56,892 nucleotides of DNA from assembly GCA_016200145.1 (NCBI GenBank), contig JACQFH010000130.1, forward strand, positions 1-56,892. The letters run 5' to 3'. Both the position numbers and the translations under genes were made by a program. The notes under the pieces are model-generated. The model was not told the origin of the DNA and did not search any database. It saw only the letters and a list, made by a program, of their open reading frames with translations. Numbering within the stretch: the stretch's first letter is position 1; the number at the start of each line of letters is the position of its first letter. This DNA comes from Planctomycetia bacterium (GTDB lineage: Bacteria > Planctomycetota > Planctomycetia > Planctomycetales > Planctomycetaceae). This document shows positions 18,314 to 27,886 of the stretch, in pieces.

Positions 18314-19804
18314 ATGGCTGCTGAAAAAGCTGCAAAGGCGCAGGCACAGGCCGAAACCACCACGACCAGTTTGCTCGACCAGGCCATCGGGGCGACGCGG
18401 CAGACGCCGCGAAATGAAGCCGAAGACATGATCCGGGCGCTCGTCGAGGAAGTAAATAAGGGCACGATCTCGGTCGGCAAAGATGTGACGCGCACGATCA
18501 AGTCGGGGATCGCGGCCATCGACGCCGTCGTCTCGAAGCAGCTTGCCGCCGTCATGCACTCGCCGAGATTTCAGAAGCTGGAAGGCACCTGGCGGGGCCT
18601 GAATTACCTGGTGATGAACAGCGAGACGGGCACGCAGCTCAAGATTCGGGTGATGAACATCAATAAGGACGACCTGAAGAAAGACCTCGAAAAGGCCATC
18701 GAGTTCGATCAGAGCCAGACGTTCAAGAAGCTGTACGAAAACGAATTTGGCACGCCCGGCGGGCAGCCGTACGGGGCGCTGATCGGCGATTACGAATTCA
18801 GCCAGCATCCGGAAGACGTCTCGATGCTGGGGAAGATTTCGAACGTGGCGGCCGCCGCGTTCTGCCCGTTCATCACGGCCCCGGCCCCGCAACTGCTGGG
18901 AATGGATTCGTGGACCGAGCTTCCCAACCCGCGTGACCTGGCAAAGACGTTCGAGACGGCGCAGTACACGTCGTGGCGGTCGTTCCGCGACAGCGAAGAC
19001 TCGCGGTTTGTGGTGATGGCCATGCCGCGCGTGCTGTCGCGCCTTCCCTACGGGGCTAAGACGAAGACCGTCGAGGAGTTTCAGTTCGAGGAAGTCAACC
19101 TGGGTAAAGCGGGCGAATCGATTGAAGTTCCGCACGACCAGTACTGCTGGATGAACGCCGCCTACGTGATGGGAGCGCGGCTCACTGACGCCTTTTCCAA
19201 GACCGGTTTCTGCACGGCGATTCGCGGGGCCGAGAACGGCGGCAAGGTCGAAAACCTGCCGGTGCACGTGTTCAAGAGTAAGGAAGGGGACGACGACATC
19301 AAGTGCCCCACCGAAATTCTGATCACCGACCGCCGCGAGAAAGAGTTGAGCGACCTCGGCTTCCTGTCGCTGTGCCATTATAAAGACACCGACTACGCCG
19401 TGTTCTTCGGGGCCCAGACGGTTCAGAAACCAAAGAAGTACGACCGCCCGCAAGCGACGGCGAACGCGGCCATTTCCGCCCGGCTGCCGTACATCATGGC
19501 CACCGCGCGGTTCGCCCATTACCTGAAAGTGATCGTTCGAGACAAGATCGGCTCGTTCAAGGAACGTGAAGACATGGAGGCGTTCCTCGACCGGTGGATT
19601 CACAACTACGTGACGACCGACGCCCATCCGCCAGACGACGTGAAGGCCCGCTACCCGCTGGCCGAAGCCAAGGTCGAAGTCAAAGAGATCCCGGGCAAGC
19701 CGGGTTCTTACAACGCGATCGCCTGGCTGCGTCCGTGGCTGCAACTCGAAGAACTGACGACGTCGCTGCGACTCGTCGCCAGCCTGCCGCAGAAGAAGGG
19801 ATGA
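18314..19804 (+). CDS. tssC: T6SS sheath large subunit TssC (VipB)
   Basis: This is the major sheath protein: 496 residues, the usual length. Landmarks are [57 protein letters not shown] and [19 protein letters not shown]. It is translationally coupled to tssB. A perfect GC-rich hairpin follows before a second tssC-like gene, which would favour more of this subunit than of the downstream products. Confidence 0.97.
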   Translation: MAAEKAAKAQAQAETTTTSLLDQAIGATRQTPRNEAEDMIRALVEEVNKGTISVGKDVTRTIKSGIAAIDAVVSKQLAAVMHSPRFQKLEGTWRGLNYLVMNSETGTQLKIRVMNINKDDLKKDLEKAIEFDQSQTFKKLYENEFGTPGGQPYGALIGDYEFSQHPEDVSMLGKISNVAAAAFCPFITAPAPQLLGMDSWTELPNPRDLAKTFETAQYTSWRSFRDSEDSRFVVMAMPRVLSRLPYGAKTKTVEEFQFEEVNLGKAGESIEVPHDQYCWMNAAYVMGARLTDAFSKTGFCTAIRGAENGGKVENLPVHVFKSKEGDDDIKCPTEILITDRREKELSDLGFLSLCHYKDTDYAVFFGAQTVQKPKKYDRPQATANAAISARLPYIMATARFAHYLKVIVRDKIGSFKEREDMEAFLDRWIHNYVTTDAHPPDDVKARYPLAEAKVEVKEIPGKPGSYNAIAWLRPWLQLEELTTSLRLVASLPQKKG

Positions 19805-19830
19805 CGCGGCGCGAATCACCGAATGGATTG

Positions 19831-19860
19831 CCGCCGCGGAGTGTGTTCCGCGGCGGGGTG
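19831..19860 (+). terminator. Hairpin between the two tssC genes, possible attenuator
   Basis: CCGCCGCGGA (19831-19840) and TCCGCGGCGG (19847-19856) form a perfect 10-bp stem with a 6-nt loop, followed by GGTGTTTTG. It could partially terminate transcription or protect the tssBC message. Confidence 0.5.
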
Positions 19861-19898
19861 TTTTGGGTGGGCTCTCGTCCACTCTACGAGGCTGACCG

Positions 19899-21491
19899 AT
19901 GACGCGTCTCCAGACCGCCCAGGGCGTTCCGGCACAGGCCGGCGGAGGGGCGGTCGCAGGCTCCGCGACCGCGGCGCCTGCCGGCGCGCCGGGTGAAACC
20001 GGCGCCAAACTTCTGTCGGCGGTGCTTCAGCAGCGTGCGGCGCCCGCCGCGGGGGGTGGGTTTCTGCAGTCGTTTCTGGCGTCGCAGACCGTCGGCGAGG
20101 CGCTCTTGCACTGGCTGGGGGGGGCCACCACCGGCTGGACGCGCGATGCCGTCCTCGAACGCCTGAACCACGACGTCGCGGCGATCGACGACATTCTCAA
20201 CCGGCAGCTCAACGCTGTTCTTCACAATCCCCGGTTCCAGCGGCTCGAATCGGCCTGGCGCGGGCTGGCCCACGTCGTTGCCGCCGCCGATGAAGAGGCC
20301 GACGCTCGCATTGCCGTGCGCGTGCTCAACGTCACCTGGCAGGAGGCCGGGCGCGATTTCGAACGGGCCCCCGAATTCGACCAGAGCCGCCTGTTTCATA
20401 AAATCTACGAAGAGGAATTCGGCACGCCCGGCGGAAAGCCGTACGGCCTGTTGATCGGCGATTACGAAATCGGGATCGGCCAGTCGCTCGGCACGCCGAT
20501 CAACGATCTCGACGTGCTCCGCTCGCTGACGCAGGTGGCGGCGGCCGCGTTCTGCCCGCTCGTTGTCGCGGCCAGTCCGGCGCTATTGGAGCTGGGGTCG
20601 TTTTCCGAGCTGGAACGGTCGGTCGACCTCGAACGGACGTTTGGCCAGCCCAAGTACATTCCCTGGCGATCGCGGCGTGGCGACGCCGATTCCCGGTTCG
20701 CGGGGCTCGTGCTGCCGCGGATCCTGCTGCGGGGCCCCTACCAGGACGACGGCAGCCGCACCGACGGCTTCCGCTTTGTTGAAGACGTTTCCGGGCCCGA
20801 TCACGGCAAGTACCTGTGGGGGAATGCGTCGTTCGCCTTCGCGGTGACGGCGATCCGCGCGTTCGGCGAGACGGGCTGGCTGTCGGACGTGTGCGGGGTC
20901 CGCCGCGGCGAAGAGGGGGGCGGACTGGTAACCCGGTTCTCGGTGGACAGCTTCCGCACCGACCGACGGGGAATCGCCCCCAAGTCGCTGACCGACGTCG
21001 TCGTCACCGACTCGCAGGCGAAGGAGCTGGCCGACCTGGGATTCATCCCGCTGTGCCAGTGCCACGACAGCGAGTACGCGGCGTTCTACAGTTGCCGGTC
21101 GATGCAGAAGCCGGCGAAGTACGACCGCCCCGAGGCCAACATCAACGCCCAGCTTTCGGCGATGCTGAACTACATTCTGTGCGCCTCGCAATTCGCGCGC
21201 TATCTGAAGGTGATGATTCGCGACCGTGTGGGCTCGTCGATCGAGCCGGCCGAACTCGAAACGTACCTGAACAACTGGCTGCACCAGTACGTCACGAGCG
21301 ATGACGAGGCCTCGCCCGAGGTCAAGGCCCGGTATCCGCTGCGGGAAGCCCAGGTTTCGGTGCGGGCCGACCCCAGCCGGCCGGGCAGCTACCTCGCGAC
21401 AATACATCTGCGTCCCCATTTCCAATTCGATCAGCTCAATGCGCTGGTGCAGTTCGACAAGGTCGAGATGGCGCCGGTGCGGGGCGCCTGA
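19899..21491 (+). CDS. Second TssC-like sheath protein
   Basis: The 530-residue protein is a full-length TssC paralogue. It has NPRFQRLESAWRGLAHVV, FDQSRLFHKIYEEEFGTPGG, PYGLLIGDYEIG and KYDRPEANINAQLSAMLNY. It differs from the first copy by an Ala/Gly-rich N-terminal extension of about 45 residues and by diverged internal segments. It might make a minor sheath component, a specialised end-ring or a partner for TagJ. A decayed duplicate is unlikely because the core motifs and reading frame are intact. The ATG at 19899 follows a weak GAGG. Confidence 0.92.
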   Translation: MTRLQTAQGVPAQAGGGAVAGSATAAPAGAPGETGAKLLSAVLQQRAAPAAGGGFLQSFLASQTVGEALLHWLGGATTGWTRDAVLERLNHDVAAIDDILNRQLNAVLHNPRFQRLESAWRGLAHVVAAADEEADARIAVRVLNVTWQEAGRDFERAPEFDQSRLFHKIYEEEFGTPGGKPYGLLIGDYEIGIGQSLGTPINDLDVLRSLTQVAAAAFCPLVVAASPALLELGSFSELERSVDLERTFGQPKYIPWRSRRGDADSRFAGLVLPRILLRGPYQDDGSRTDGFRFVEDVSGPDHGKYLWGNASFAFAVTAIRAFGETGWLSDVCGVRRGEEGGGLVTRFSVDSFRTDRRGIAPKSLTDVVVTDSQAKELADLGFIPLCQCHDSEYAAFYSCRSMQKPAKYDRPEANINAQLSAMLNYILCASQFARYLKVMIRDRVGSSIEPAELETYLNNWLHQYVTSDDEASPEVKARYPLREAQVSVRADPSRPGSYLATIHLRPHFQFDQLNALVQFDKVEMAPVRGA

Positions 21492-21509
21492 CGGAGGCAA
21501 CTCTAGACT

Positions 21510-22334
21510 ATGACGGCCAAACAATTGTTTGAATCGGGCAAGCTCGCCGACGCGGTGAGCGCCGCCAACGACGAAGTCAAGAAGAAACCGCTCGACGCCT
21601 CGTGCCGCTGGCTCTTGTGCGAGCTGCTGTGTTTCGCCGGCGACCTCGAACGGGCCGACAAGCAGCTCGACCTGATCGGCACGCAGGACCCGCAGGCGGT
21701 CGCCGGTGTGGCGCTGTTCCGCCAGCTTGTGCGGGCCGAAACGGCGCGGCAGGAATTTTTCCGCGACGGCCGCGTTCCGGAGCTCTTGGGCGCGCCCGAC
21801 CCGATCTTAAAGGCCCATATCGCGGCGTCGATCGAGCTGCGCTCGGGCAACCAGTCGCGCGCTGCGGAGCTATTGGCCCAGGCCCGCGACGCCGCCCCGC
21901 CTGCCCCGGGGACTTGCGACGGGGCCCCGTTCGACGACCTGCGCGATCTCGACGACCTGTGCGGACCGTTTCTGGAAGTGCTCACCAGCACGGGTAAGTA
22001 TTACTGGGTGCCGTTCTCAACCATCGAGAACCTGGAATTCCGTCCGCCGAAGCGGCCCCGCGACCTGATCTGGAGGCAGACGGAGATTTCCGTCAACGGC
22101 GGTCCGAACGGCGAAGTGTTCATTCCGTGTCTCTATGCCGGCGCGGCGACCCACGCCGACGACCAGATCCGGCTGGGCCGGGCTACCGACTGGGTCGGCG
22201 ACGGCCCCGTCCGCGGCGTCGGCCAGCGGATGCTGCTCGTGGGCGAGGCCGACAAGTCGATCCTGGAGATCACCAAGGTCGATTTCACCAACAGCCGAAA
22301 TATCGGCGAAGCCACGGCACAGCCGGCGCCGTGA
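21510..22334 (+). CDS. tagJ: T6SS accessory protein TagJ (ImpE family)
   Basis: ImpE/TagJ proteins bind the sheath subunit TssB and help sheath recycling. The 274-residue protein has an N-terminal TPR-like helical part (residues 1-130, AKQLFESGKLADAVSAANDEV) and the ImpE C-terminal domain (YYWVPFSTIENLEFRPPKRPRD, shown in two parts YYWVPFSTIENLEF and RPPKRPRDLIWR, then GEVFIPCLY). GGAGG lies 11 bases before the ATG. The gene follows the second tssC closely. Confidence 0.9.
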   Translation: MTAKQLFESGKLADAVSAANDEVKKKPLDASCRWLLCELLCFAGDLERADKQLDLIGTQDPQAVAGVALFRQLVRAETARQEFFRDGRVPELLGAPDPILKAHIAASIELRSGNQSRAAELLAQARDAAPPAPGTCDGAPFDDLRDLDDLCGPFLEVLTSTGKYYWVPFSTIENLEFRPPKRPRDLIWRQTEISVNGGPNGEVFIPCLYAGAATHADDQIRLGRATDWVGDGPVRGVGQRMLLVGEADKSILEITKVDFTNSRNIGEATAQPAP

Positions 22335-22512
22335 CCAAGGAATTTCTGGAAATGTAGAACACCGATAAGCCCACGCCATCCGTGGGTTCTCATCAAATAT
22401 GTCGCAGCTCAACCTTTCGTATCCGTGTTTTATCCGTGTTTCATCCGTGGCTAGAATACAAATTGCCGATTGATTGATACGCTGATTTTCAAACTGATCA
22501 TTACTGTCAAAG
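22335..22512. other. Gap between tagJ and tssE with short ATCCGTG repeats
   Basis: No gene is seen. Around 22420-22448 an ATCCGTG core occurs three times in close succession. The gap is AT-richer than the genes on either side and might hold an internal promoter, but no convincing pair of boxes was found. Confidence 0.4.
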
Positions 22513-22989
22513 ATGCCTGAACCGAATCGCGATCAACTGCTGGTGACGAGCGTGCTCGACCGGCTGCTCGACGACGAGCCGCAGATCAGTCGCGATCCGC
22601 CGCGGCACCAGAACCGGGTCTTGAGCGACCTCAAGAAAAACGTCTGTCGCGATCTGCGCGACCTGTTGAACACGCGGTCGCGCTGCGGCATCTGGCCGCC
22701 GAAGTGCGATGGGCTGGACGACTCGCTGGCCAACTACGGCCTGCCCGATTTCGCCAACGCCCATCCCGACGAATTTCGCGCGCTCGTCGAAGAAGTGATC
22801 CGCCGTTACGAGCCGCGCTTCAAGCAGGTGCGCGTGCGCTTGCTGAACCCCGCCAGCCGCACCGACCGGACGCTGCGATTCCGCATCGACGCCCTGCTCT
22901 ATGCCGAGCCCGCGCCCGAGCCGCTTGTTTTCGATTCCGAGCTCGAACCGGTGAACGGGACGATCGCCGTGAAGGCGGAAGGCACATGA
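22513..22989 (+). CDS. tssE: T6SS baseplate protein TssE (gp25-like)
   Basis: TssE is the gp25-type baseplate protein that nucleates sheath polymerisation. The 158-residue length is typical. Landmarks are SVLDRLLDDEP near the N-terminus, VCRDLRDLLNTRSRC (the conserved LLNTR motif), YGLPDF and the C-terminal RFRIDALLYAEP. The stop overlaps the tssF start (ATGA at 22986-22989), so the two are translationally coupled. Confidence 0.95.
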   Translation: MPEPNRDQLLVTSVLDRLLDDEPQISRDPPRHQNRVLSDLKKNVCRDLRDLLNTRSRCGIWPPKCDGLDDSLANYGLPDFANAHPDEFRALVEEVIRRYEPRFKQVRVRLLNPASRTDRTLRFRIDALLYAEPAPEPLVFDSELEPVNGTIAVKAEGT

Positions 22990-24830
22990 GCGACGAGCTG
23001 CTCCCCTATTTTGAGGAAGAGCGCCGGTTTTTTCGCGCGACGAGCAGCGCGTTCGCGGCAGCGCACGCCAAGGTAGCCGGGCGACTGGGCCTGCAGACCG
23101 ACCGGCCCGACGATCCCCACGTCGAGCGACTGATCGAGGCATTCGCCTACCTCAACGCCCGCATCCGCCACAAGCTCGACGACGACTTCCCCGAGATCAC
23201 CGAAGCGTTTTTGGGAATTCTGTACCCGCATTACCTGGCGCCGATTCCGTCGTCGGCGATCGTCGAATTTGCGCTCGATTCGTCGCAGGCCGAAAACCTC
23301 GAAGGACTCCACATCCCCCGGCACGAAGCCATCGAATCGGAACCCATCGACGGATTGCCGATCCGCTACCGCACCTGCTTCGCGGTGCAACTCTGGCCGA
23401 TTCAGTTGACGTCCGCTGCGCTGTCGCGCCGGCCCTATCGCGCCCCACCGGCGAAATTCGTGTCTGAGCCGCGGGCCGTGCTCAATGTCTCGCTGCAGAC
23501 CCTGGTGCCGACGGTGTCGTTTGGGCAGCTTCCGATCCGGCGGTTGCGGTTTTTCATCAAGGAAGACACGCCGTTCAACTTCCGGCTGTTCGAGATGCTG
23601 ATGACCGAAACGCTGGGCGTTGCAGTCGCCGGCTCGCCGGCCGATGCTGAGTGTACGATTCTGGGGCCTGAATCGATCAAGGCGGCGGGGTTTGCCACCG
23701 ACGAAGGACTGTACGACGACGACCCGCGGACGTTCGTGGGCTTTCGGCTGCTCAGCGAATATTTCGCGTTTCCCGAAAAGTTCCTGTTTTTCGACCTCGA
23801 GATTCCCACGCGGGCCCTGCTGCGGATCGAGGGCAAACTTGAGCTGTACTTCTATCTGAAGCAGGAACGTCCCGAACTCGAGAAAAGCGTCAGCGCCGAA
23901 TCGATTCGCATCGGCTGCACGCCGATCGTCAATATCTATCGCCAGCCCGCCGAGCCGGTGCGCCTGACGCAGGAACAGAGCGAATACCGCGTGGTACCCG
24001 ATTCGCGGCGCCCGCTGGCGCACGAGGTGTACCGCGTCGATCGCGTCGTGGGGACGTCGGCGGCGGGAAAGAGCGTGACGTTTCTGCCGTTCTACGAAGT
24101 CAAGCATTCGCTCGAGACCGAGCGGCGGGCGACGTTCTGGCATTCCGTGCGGCGTCCAGCCCCTCCGACCGCCCAGGACAACGACCGGGGGACAGAGATC
24201 TACCTGTCGCTGGTCGATCTCGATTTTGATCCCAGTTCGCTGCCCGAGTGGACATTAAAGATCGACACGACCTGCGTCAGCCGTGACTTGCCGGCGCGGC
24301 TCAAGGCCAGCGGACTGCCGCGCCTGAGCGCGCAATCGGCGGCGGCCCTGGCGCGGGTGAAGTGCCTGACGCTGCCCACCGCCACGATGCGTCCGGACCT
24401 GGGGCACGGGCAGCGCTGGCGTCTGATTTCGCACCTGGCGCTCAATTACCTGTCGCTCGTGGCAGGGGGCGAGGGGGCCGATGCGCTGCGCGAGTTGGTC
24501 GCGCTGTACGACATCAAGAACGACGCTGGCAGCCGGATGCTGATCGACGGTTTGACGAATGTGAAGGCCGAGCGCGTCGCGGGGCGCGTCGTCGACCGGG
24601 TCAATGGACGCGATTCGACGTTCATCTGCCGGGGGCTTGAGGTCACGCTCGAGCTCGACGAAGACAAATTCACCGACGGCAGCGCTTTGGTGTTCGCCGG
24701 CGTTCTGGAGCGGTTCCTGGGGCTGTATTGTTCGATCAATTCGTTCGTGCGGACGGTCGCCCGCAGCAAACAACGCGAAGGAGTCTTTTACGAATGGCCG
24801 CGCCGGGCCGGAAATCAGGCGCTGCTGTAA
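22986..24830 (+). CDS. tssF: T6SS baseplate protein TssF
   Basis: TssF forms the baseplate wedge with TssG and TssE. The ATG at 22986 overlapping the tssE stop is preferred over the longer open frame. The resulting 614-residue protein starts MSDELLPYFEEERRFFR, the expected TssF N-terminus (YYxxEL-like). It continues with DPHVERLIEAFAYLNARIRHKLDD, given here as DPHVERLIEAFAYL and ARIRHKLDD, and LGILYPHYLAPIPS. The C-terminal part contains the conserved FLGLYCSINSFVRT. Length and order are normal. Confidence 0.95.
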   Translation: MSDELLPYFEEERRFFRATSSAFAAAHAKVAGRLGLQTDRPDDPHVERLIEAFAYLNARIRHKLDDDFPEITEAFLGILYPHYLAPIPSSAIVEFALDSSQAENLEGLHIPRHEAIESEPIDGLPIRYRTCFAVQLWPIQLTSAALSRRPYRAPPAKFVSEPRAVLNVSLQTLVPTVSFGQLPIRRLRFFIKEDTPFNFRLFEMLMTETLGVAVAGSPADAECTILGPESIKAAGFATDEGLYDDDPRTFVGFRLLSEYFAFPEKFLFFDLEIPTRALLRIEGKLELYFYLKQERPELEKSVSAESIRIGCTPIVNIYRQPAEPVRLTQEQSEYRVVPDSRRPLAHEVYRVDRVVGTSAAGKSVTFLPFYEVKHSLETERRATFWHSVRRPAPPTAQDNDRGTEIYLSLVDLDFDPSSLPEWTLKIDTTCVSRDLPARLKASGLPRLSAQSAAALARVKCLTLPTATMRPDLGHGQRWRLISHLALNYLSLVAGGEGADALRELVALYDIKNDAGSRMLIDGLTNVKAERVAGRVVDRVNGRDSTFICRGLEVTLELDEDKFTDGSALVFAGVLERFLGLYCSINSFVRTVARSKQREGVFYEWPRRAGNQALL

Positions 24831-25909
24831 GCGCCGTGCTGTTTCGCGAACCGTGGCGGTTCGATTTCTTCCAGGCCGTTCGGCTCCTGGAGCTGATCGC
24901 GTCGCAGGCAGAGGGCGACGGCGCCGCGCCCCACAAGCCGGTGGGGCACGACGAGCGCCCCGACCGTGAATGCGTGCGGTTTCGCGTGCCGCCCACGCGG
25001 AGCTTCGCGGCGTCGGAAATCTCTGCGCTCAAAGCCGGTACGGCCGTCGCACCGGCTGAGATGGACGTCAACTTCCTGGGGCTGATCGGCCCCTCGGGAG
25101 TGATGCCGCAGCATTACAACGAGCTGGTAATCCAGCGGCTCAGGCGCTTCAAGGATACGGGGCTGCAGGATTTCCTCGACCTGTTTCACCACCGCGTCAT
25201 TTCGCTGTTCTACCGGGCGTGGGAGAAGTACCGGTTCCCGGTGATGTACGAGCGGTTGGCCCGCTCGGGCAAGCCTGCTCCGCTCGAGCAGGAACACCTC
25301 GACTTCACGTGGTATCTGCACTGCCTGGTGGGCCAGGGCGCGACGGCCCTGCGCAACCGGCTCGAAATCGATGACGAGACGTTTCTCTATTATGCGGGGC
25401 ATTTCTCGCATCGCCCGCAGTCGGCCGTCGTCCTGGAAACGATGCTGGCGCATTATTTCAGAATGCCGGTGAACATCCGCCAGTTCCAGGGGCAATGGCT
25501 GTACCTGCGGCCGGCCGACCAGAGCCGGATGCCGGCGCCGGGCCTGCCGCAGGGGATCAACGCGCGCCTGGGCCTCGACACGATCGTCGGCGACCGCGTG
25601 TGGACGGTGGAATCGAAGTTCCGCGTCCGGCTGGGGCCGGTCGGCTACCGCGAGTTCCACGACCTGATGCCCGGCAGCCGGAGCTTGCGCGCAGTGTGCC
25701 AGTTTGTCCGCCGCTACGCCGGCCGCGAGCTCGACTTCGACGTGCAGGTCATCCTGCGGAAAGAAGAAGTCCCCCCGTCGCAGCTAGGCGGCGACGGCGC
25801 CCCCACCTGCCTGGGCTGGAACAGTTGGCTCGTCACCACCCCCCCCCCTCGCGACGCCGAGGACGCCGTGTTTGTGGATGAGGGATTGCCGGTGGAACGC
25901 CAGGAATGA
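24794..25909 (+). CDS. tssG: T6SS baseplate protein TssG
   Basis: The start at 24794 is chosen because AAGGAG lies 10 bases upstream, inside the end of tssF. The 371-residue product then has the classic TssG start LFREPWRFDFFQAVRLLE. Other landmarks are VNFLGLIGPSGVMPQHY, FHHRVISLFYRAWEKYR and LLxHYF-like MLAHYFRMPVNIRQFQGQW. TssG binds TssF to build the wedge. This is the last gene of the run from tssA; a repeat-rich spacer follows. Confidence 0.95.
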   Translation: MAAPGRKSGAAVSAVLFREPWRFDFFQAVRLLELIASQAEGDGAAPHKPVGHDERPDRECVRFRVPPTRSFAASEISALKAGTAVAPAEMDVNFLGLIGPSGVMPQHYNELVIQRLRRFKDTGLQDFLDLFHHRVISLFYRAWEKYRFPVMYERLARSGKPAPLEQEHLDFTWYLHCLVGQGATALRNRLEIDDETFLYYAGHFSHRPQSAVVLETMLAHYFRMPVNIRQFQGQWLYLRPADQSRMPAPGLPQGINARLGLDTIVGDRVWTVESKFRVRLGPVGYREFHDLMPGSRSLRAVCQFVRRYAGRELDFDVQVILRKEEVPPSQLGGDGAPTCLGWNSWLVTTPPPRDAEDAVFVDEGLPVERQE

Positions 25910-26286
25910 CATGGTGAAGAGACCAATACGAGGCCTGGCAGGTCAGCGACCTGCCCCACGCGGAGCAGGTCGCTGACCTGCTCGTCTAAATATTGAGGAT
26001 GTCGACTGGCAGGTCGGAAAACTTGCCCTGCGGCAGGGCGGACATTATCAGCGCATCTGCCAGGCTTTGATGGCTTCGTTGGGGTGCACGAGACAACGAC
26101 AGGTTCGTGTCGATCGTGGAGGATGACCCGCACTCGCCATTCGCCGGGTCTTCCCGTTGGTCCAGACCCGGCCACCCGCGTTGTGGCGGAATTCTCACGA
26201 ATTCCGCTACCTGGCGCGCTGTAGCGGAATTCGTGCGAATTCCGTTGAAGCCACCCGGCAATTGGCCCGAACTCTGACGAGTTCGG
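25910..26286. other. Repeat-rich non-coding region between tssG and the PP2C gene
   Basis: The genes on either side converge here, and no gene is supported in these 377 bases. It contains a two-hairpin GCAGGTC repeat (25937-25984), a related half-element (26007-26040) and three GTAGC-type hairpins (26183-26290). The last of these supplies the stop codon of the PP2C gene. Confidence 0.6.
25937..25984 (+). repeat. Dispersed two-hairpin GCAGGTC repeat, copy 1
   Basis: Two palindromes lie side by side: GCAGGTC/GACCTGC with a 3-nt loop, then GAGCAGGTC/GACCTGCTC. The same 47-48 bp arrangement recurs at 29001-29047 and 33210-33257 with few changes. Confidence 0.8.
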
Positions 26287-26290
26287 CTAC
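26183..26290. repeat. Cluster of three GTAGC-type hairpins
   Basis: Elements at 26183-26210 (GCGGAATTC / GAATTCCGC), 26221-26244 (CGGAATTC / GAATTCCG) and 26267-26290 (CCGAACTC / GAGTTCGG, reverse orientation) all carry GTAGC or its complement at an end. The last overlaps the stop codon of the PP2C gene (complement of 26287-26289). Confidence 0.7.
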
Positions 26291-27180
26291 GCGGGGTCGC
26301 TGGGGGCTTCGAATTGTGCGACGACGACGGTGACGTTGTCTTTGCCGCCGGCGGTGTTGGCGTCGTCCACGAGTTGCCGGCAGGCTTGTTCGGCGTCAGC
26401 CGCGTCTTGCAGGATCTGCGAGATCTGATCGTCGGACAACATTTCCGTGAGGCCGTCGGTGCACAGCAGCACGAGATCGCCGGATTCCAGGTCGAGCTTG
26501 TGGACCTCGACTTCCGTTTTCGGACATCCCCCGCCCAGGACATTGGTGATGACGTGGCGCAATTTGTGCTGTTCGGCCGCCTCGGGAGAAATGTGGCCGA
26601 GACGGACCAGATCGTTCACCAGCGTATGGTCGCGCGTCAGCCGGTGCAGTGACTTCTCTCGAAACAGGTAACAACGGCTGTCGCCGGCGTGGGCCACAAA
26701 CAGTTCGTCGTTCAGGCTGTACGCCAGCGTGAGCGTGGTCCCCATTCCCTCCAGTTCGGGGTGAGCTGCCGCCTCGGCATCGACCCGGTCGCTGGCCTGG
26801 CGCAACGCCTTCTTGAATTCGATCAGAACCAGGTCGTGTTCTTCTCCCTTGCAGCGCGCGAACCAGTTCAATGAATCCAGAACAAACGCCTCCACCGAGT
26901 CGACGGCGAGCGCACTGGCGGTTTCGCCCGCGGCCCGGCCGCCCATGCCGTCGGCAACGATGAACAGGTGTCTGCGGTCGTGACACCTTTTGATTTCGGA
27001 TTCAGGGAGACTCGTGGACTGAACGTGCAACGTTTTCAGCAGCTCGACAATCGCGAACTGATCTTCGTTCGCATTACGGCGCAGGCCGCGGTCGGTCAGG
27101 CCGAAGCTCTTTACACCGAGCGCAGTGTGCCGCGACGTGTAGCGACCGTCGATTCGTGGATCAGCGATTGTGGTGTGCAC
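26287..27180 (-). CDS. PP2C-family protein phosphatase
   Basis: PP2C enzymes remove phosphate from Ser/Thr. The core landmarks are all present: GLRRNANEDQF, FIVADGMGGRAAGE (metal-binding DGMGG), GTTLTLAY, VAHAGDSRCYLF, LCTDGLTEML and GGKDNVTVVV. A GTG at 27180 preceded by AAGGAC is preferred over the TTG at 27222, giving 297 residues. In T6SS loci such phosphatases (PppA/Stp1 type) oppose a Ser/Thr kinase acting on an FHA protein. An FHA protein is present at 6788-7849 but no kinase is in the window. Its stop codon lies within a dispersed hairpin. Confidence 0.9.
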   Translation of the reverse strand: MHTTIADPRIDGRYTSRHTALGVKSFGLTDRGLRRNANEDQFAIVELLKTLHVQSTSLPESEIKRCHDRRHLFIVADGMGGRAAGETASALAVDSVEAFVLDSLNWFARCKGEEHDLVLIEFKKALRQASDRVDAEAAAHPELEGMGTTLTLAYSLNDELFVAHAGDSRCYLFREKSLHRLTRDHTLVNDLVRLGHISPEAAEQHKLRHVITNVLGGGCPKTEVEVHKLDLESGDLVLLCTDGLTEMLSDDQISQILQDAADAEQACRQLVDDANTAGGKDNVTVVVAQFEAPSDPA

Positions 27181-27243
27181 AGATTTGTCCTTGCGGTTCG
27201 CGGGACCAGTTTGTGGTCGCAACGTCGGCGAGCTGCGTTTCCG

Positions 27244-27624
27244 TCATCTTGAGCGGCGCTCGAGTTGGGCAATAAATTCCTTTAGATCGGCCGGCGACAT
27301 CGGTTTCACGAACCAAAAATCAAAGCCGGCGTCGATCGCCGCCTTCAGATGTTCGTCGTCTTGAAATCCCGTGATGGCTGCCAGCAACAAGCTCTCGCAA
27401 TCCAGCCGTTGTCGGATGCGGACCGCCAGTTCGCAACCGTCCATCTCTGGCATCCCCAGGTCGGAAAGAACCAGATCCGGTGAGATTCGGTCCAGCGCTG
27501 CCAGGGTTTCCTTTCCCGAATTGAAGACCTGGACTTGATGGCCGTCCTCTCGAAGCACCAGGGCCGTACTCTCTGCAACTGCGGGCTGGTCATCGACCAC
27601 AATGATTGAGAGTCCGTTTCTCAT
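27244..27624 (-). CDS. Single-domain response regulator (CheY-like receiver)
   Basis: Translation from the ATG at 27624 (GGAG upstream) gives 126 residues forming one receiver domain. It has IIVVDDQPA acidic residues, the phospho-acceptor Asp in DLVLSDLGMPEMDG, the ITGF switch region and Lys in FVKPMS. There is no output domain. The cognate histidine kinase is not in the window. It lies upstream of the PP2C gene on the same strand with a 63-bp gap and may be cotranscribed with it. Confidence 0.9.
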   Translation of the reverse strand: MRNGLSIIVVDDQPAVAESTALVLREDGHQVQVFNSGKETLAALDRISPDLVLSDLGMPEMDGCELAVRIRQRLDCESLLLAAITGFQDDEHLKAAIDAGFDFWFVKPMSPADLKEFIAQLERRSR

Positions 27625-27667
27625 GCGATCTCCAGGGGGCGATCCAGCCCGCGGTCCGTCAGTCGAT

Positions 27668-27886
27668 TCACTCGGCCGGAACCCAGGTGCGGGTCGTGCG
27701 GCGTTCATACAGCTCGATCTCTTCCTCGAGCCTGCGACAGCCCGACGTCAGGTCAGCGACCAGTTCGTCGATCTGCTCGTCCGGCAAGCCGGCATATCGC
27801 AATTGATAGCGCCGGTCAACGAGTTTGAGGTGCTTTTCCGTCAGCGACGCCACGGCTCGTCTGAATTCATCCTCATTGCGAAGCAT
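27668..27886 (-). CDS. Small hypothetical protein
   Basis: The 72-residue product starts at the ATG at 27886 (AAGGGT upstream). It is highly charged and helical throughout (FRRAVASLTEKHLKLVDRR, DELVADLTSGCRRLEEEIEL), with heptad-like spacing that suggests a coiled coil. I do not recognise a family. It is 43 bp upstream of the response regulator on the same strand, so the two may form an operon. The longer open frame to 28123 reads into low-quality sequence and is not used. Confidence 0.55.
   Translation of the reverse strand: MLRNEDEFRRAVASLTEKHLKLVDRRYQLRYAGLPDEQIDELVADLTSGCRRLEEEIELYERRTTRTWVPAE

Noticed and set aside
22704-22985. Longer tssF start at 22704
   Set aside because: The extension overlaps tssE, is Arg-rich shadow sequence, and the ATGA overlap at 22986 gives the expected TssF N-terminus.
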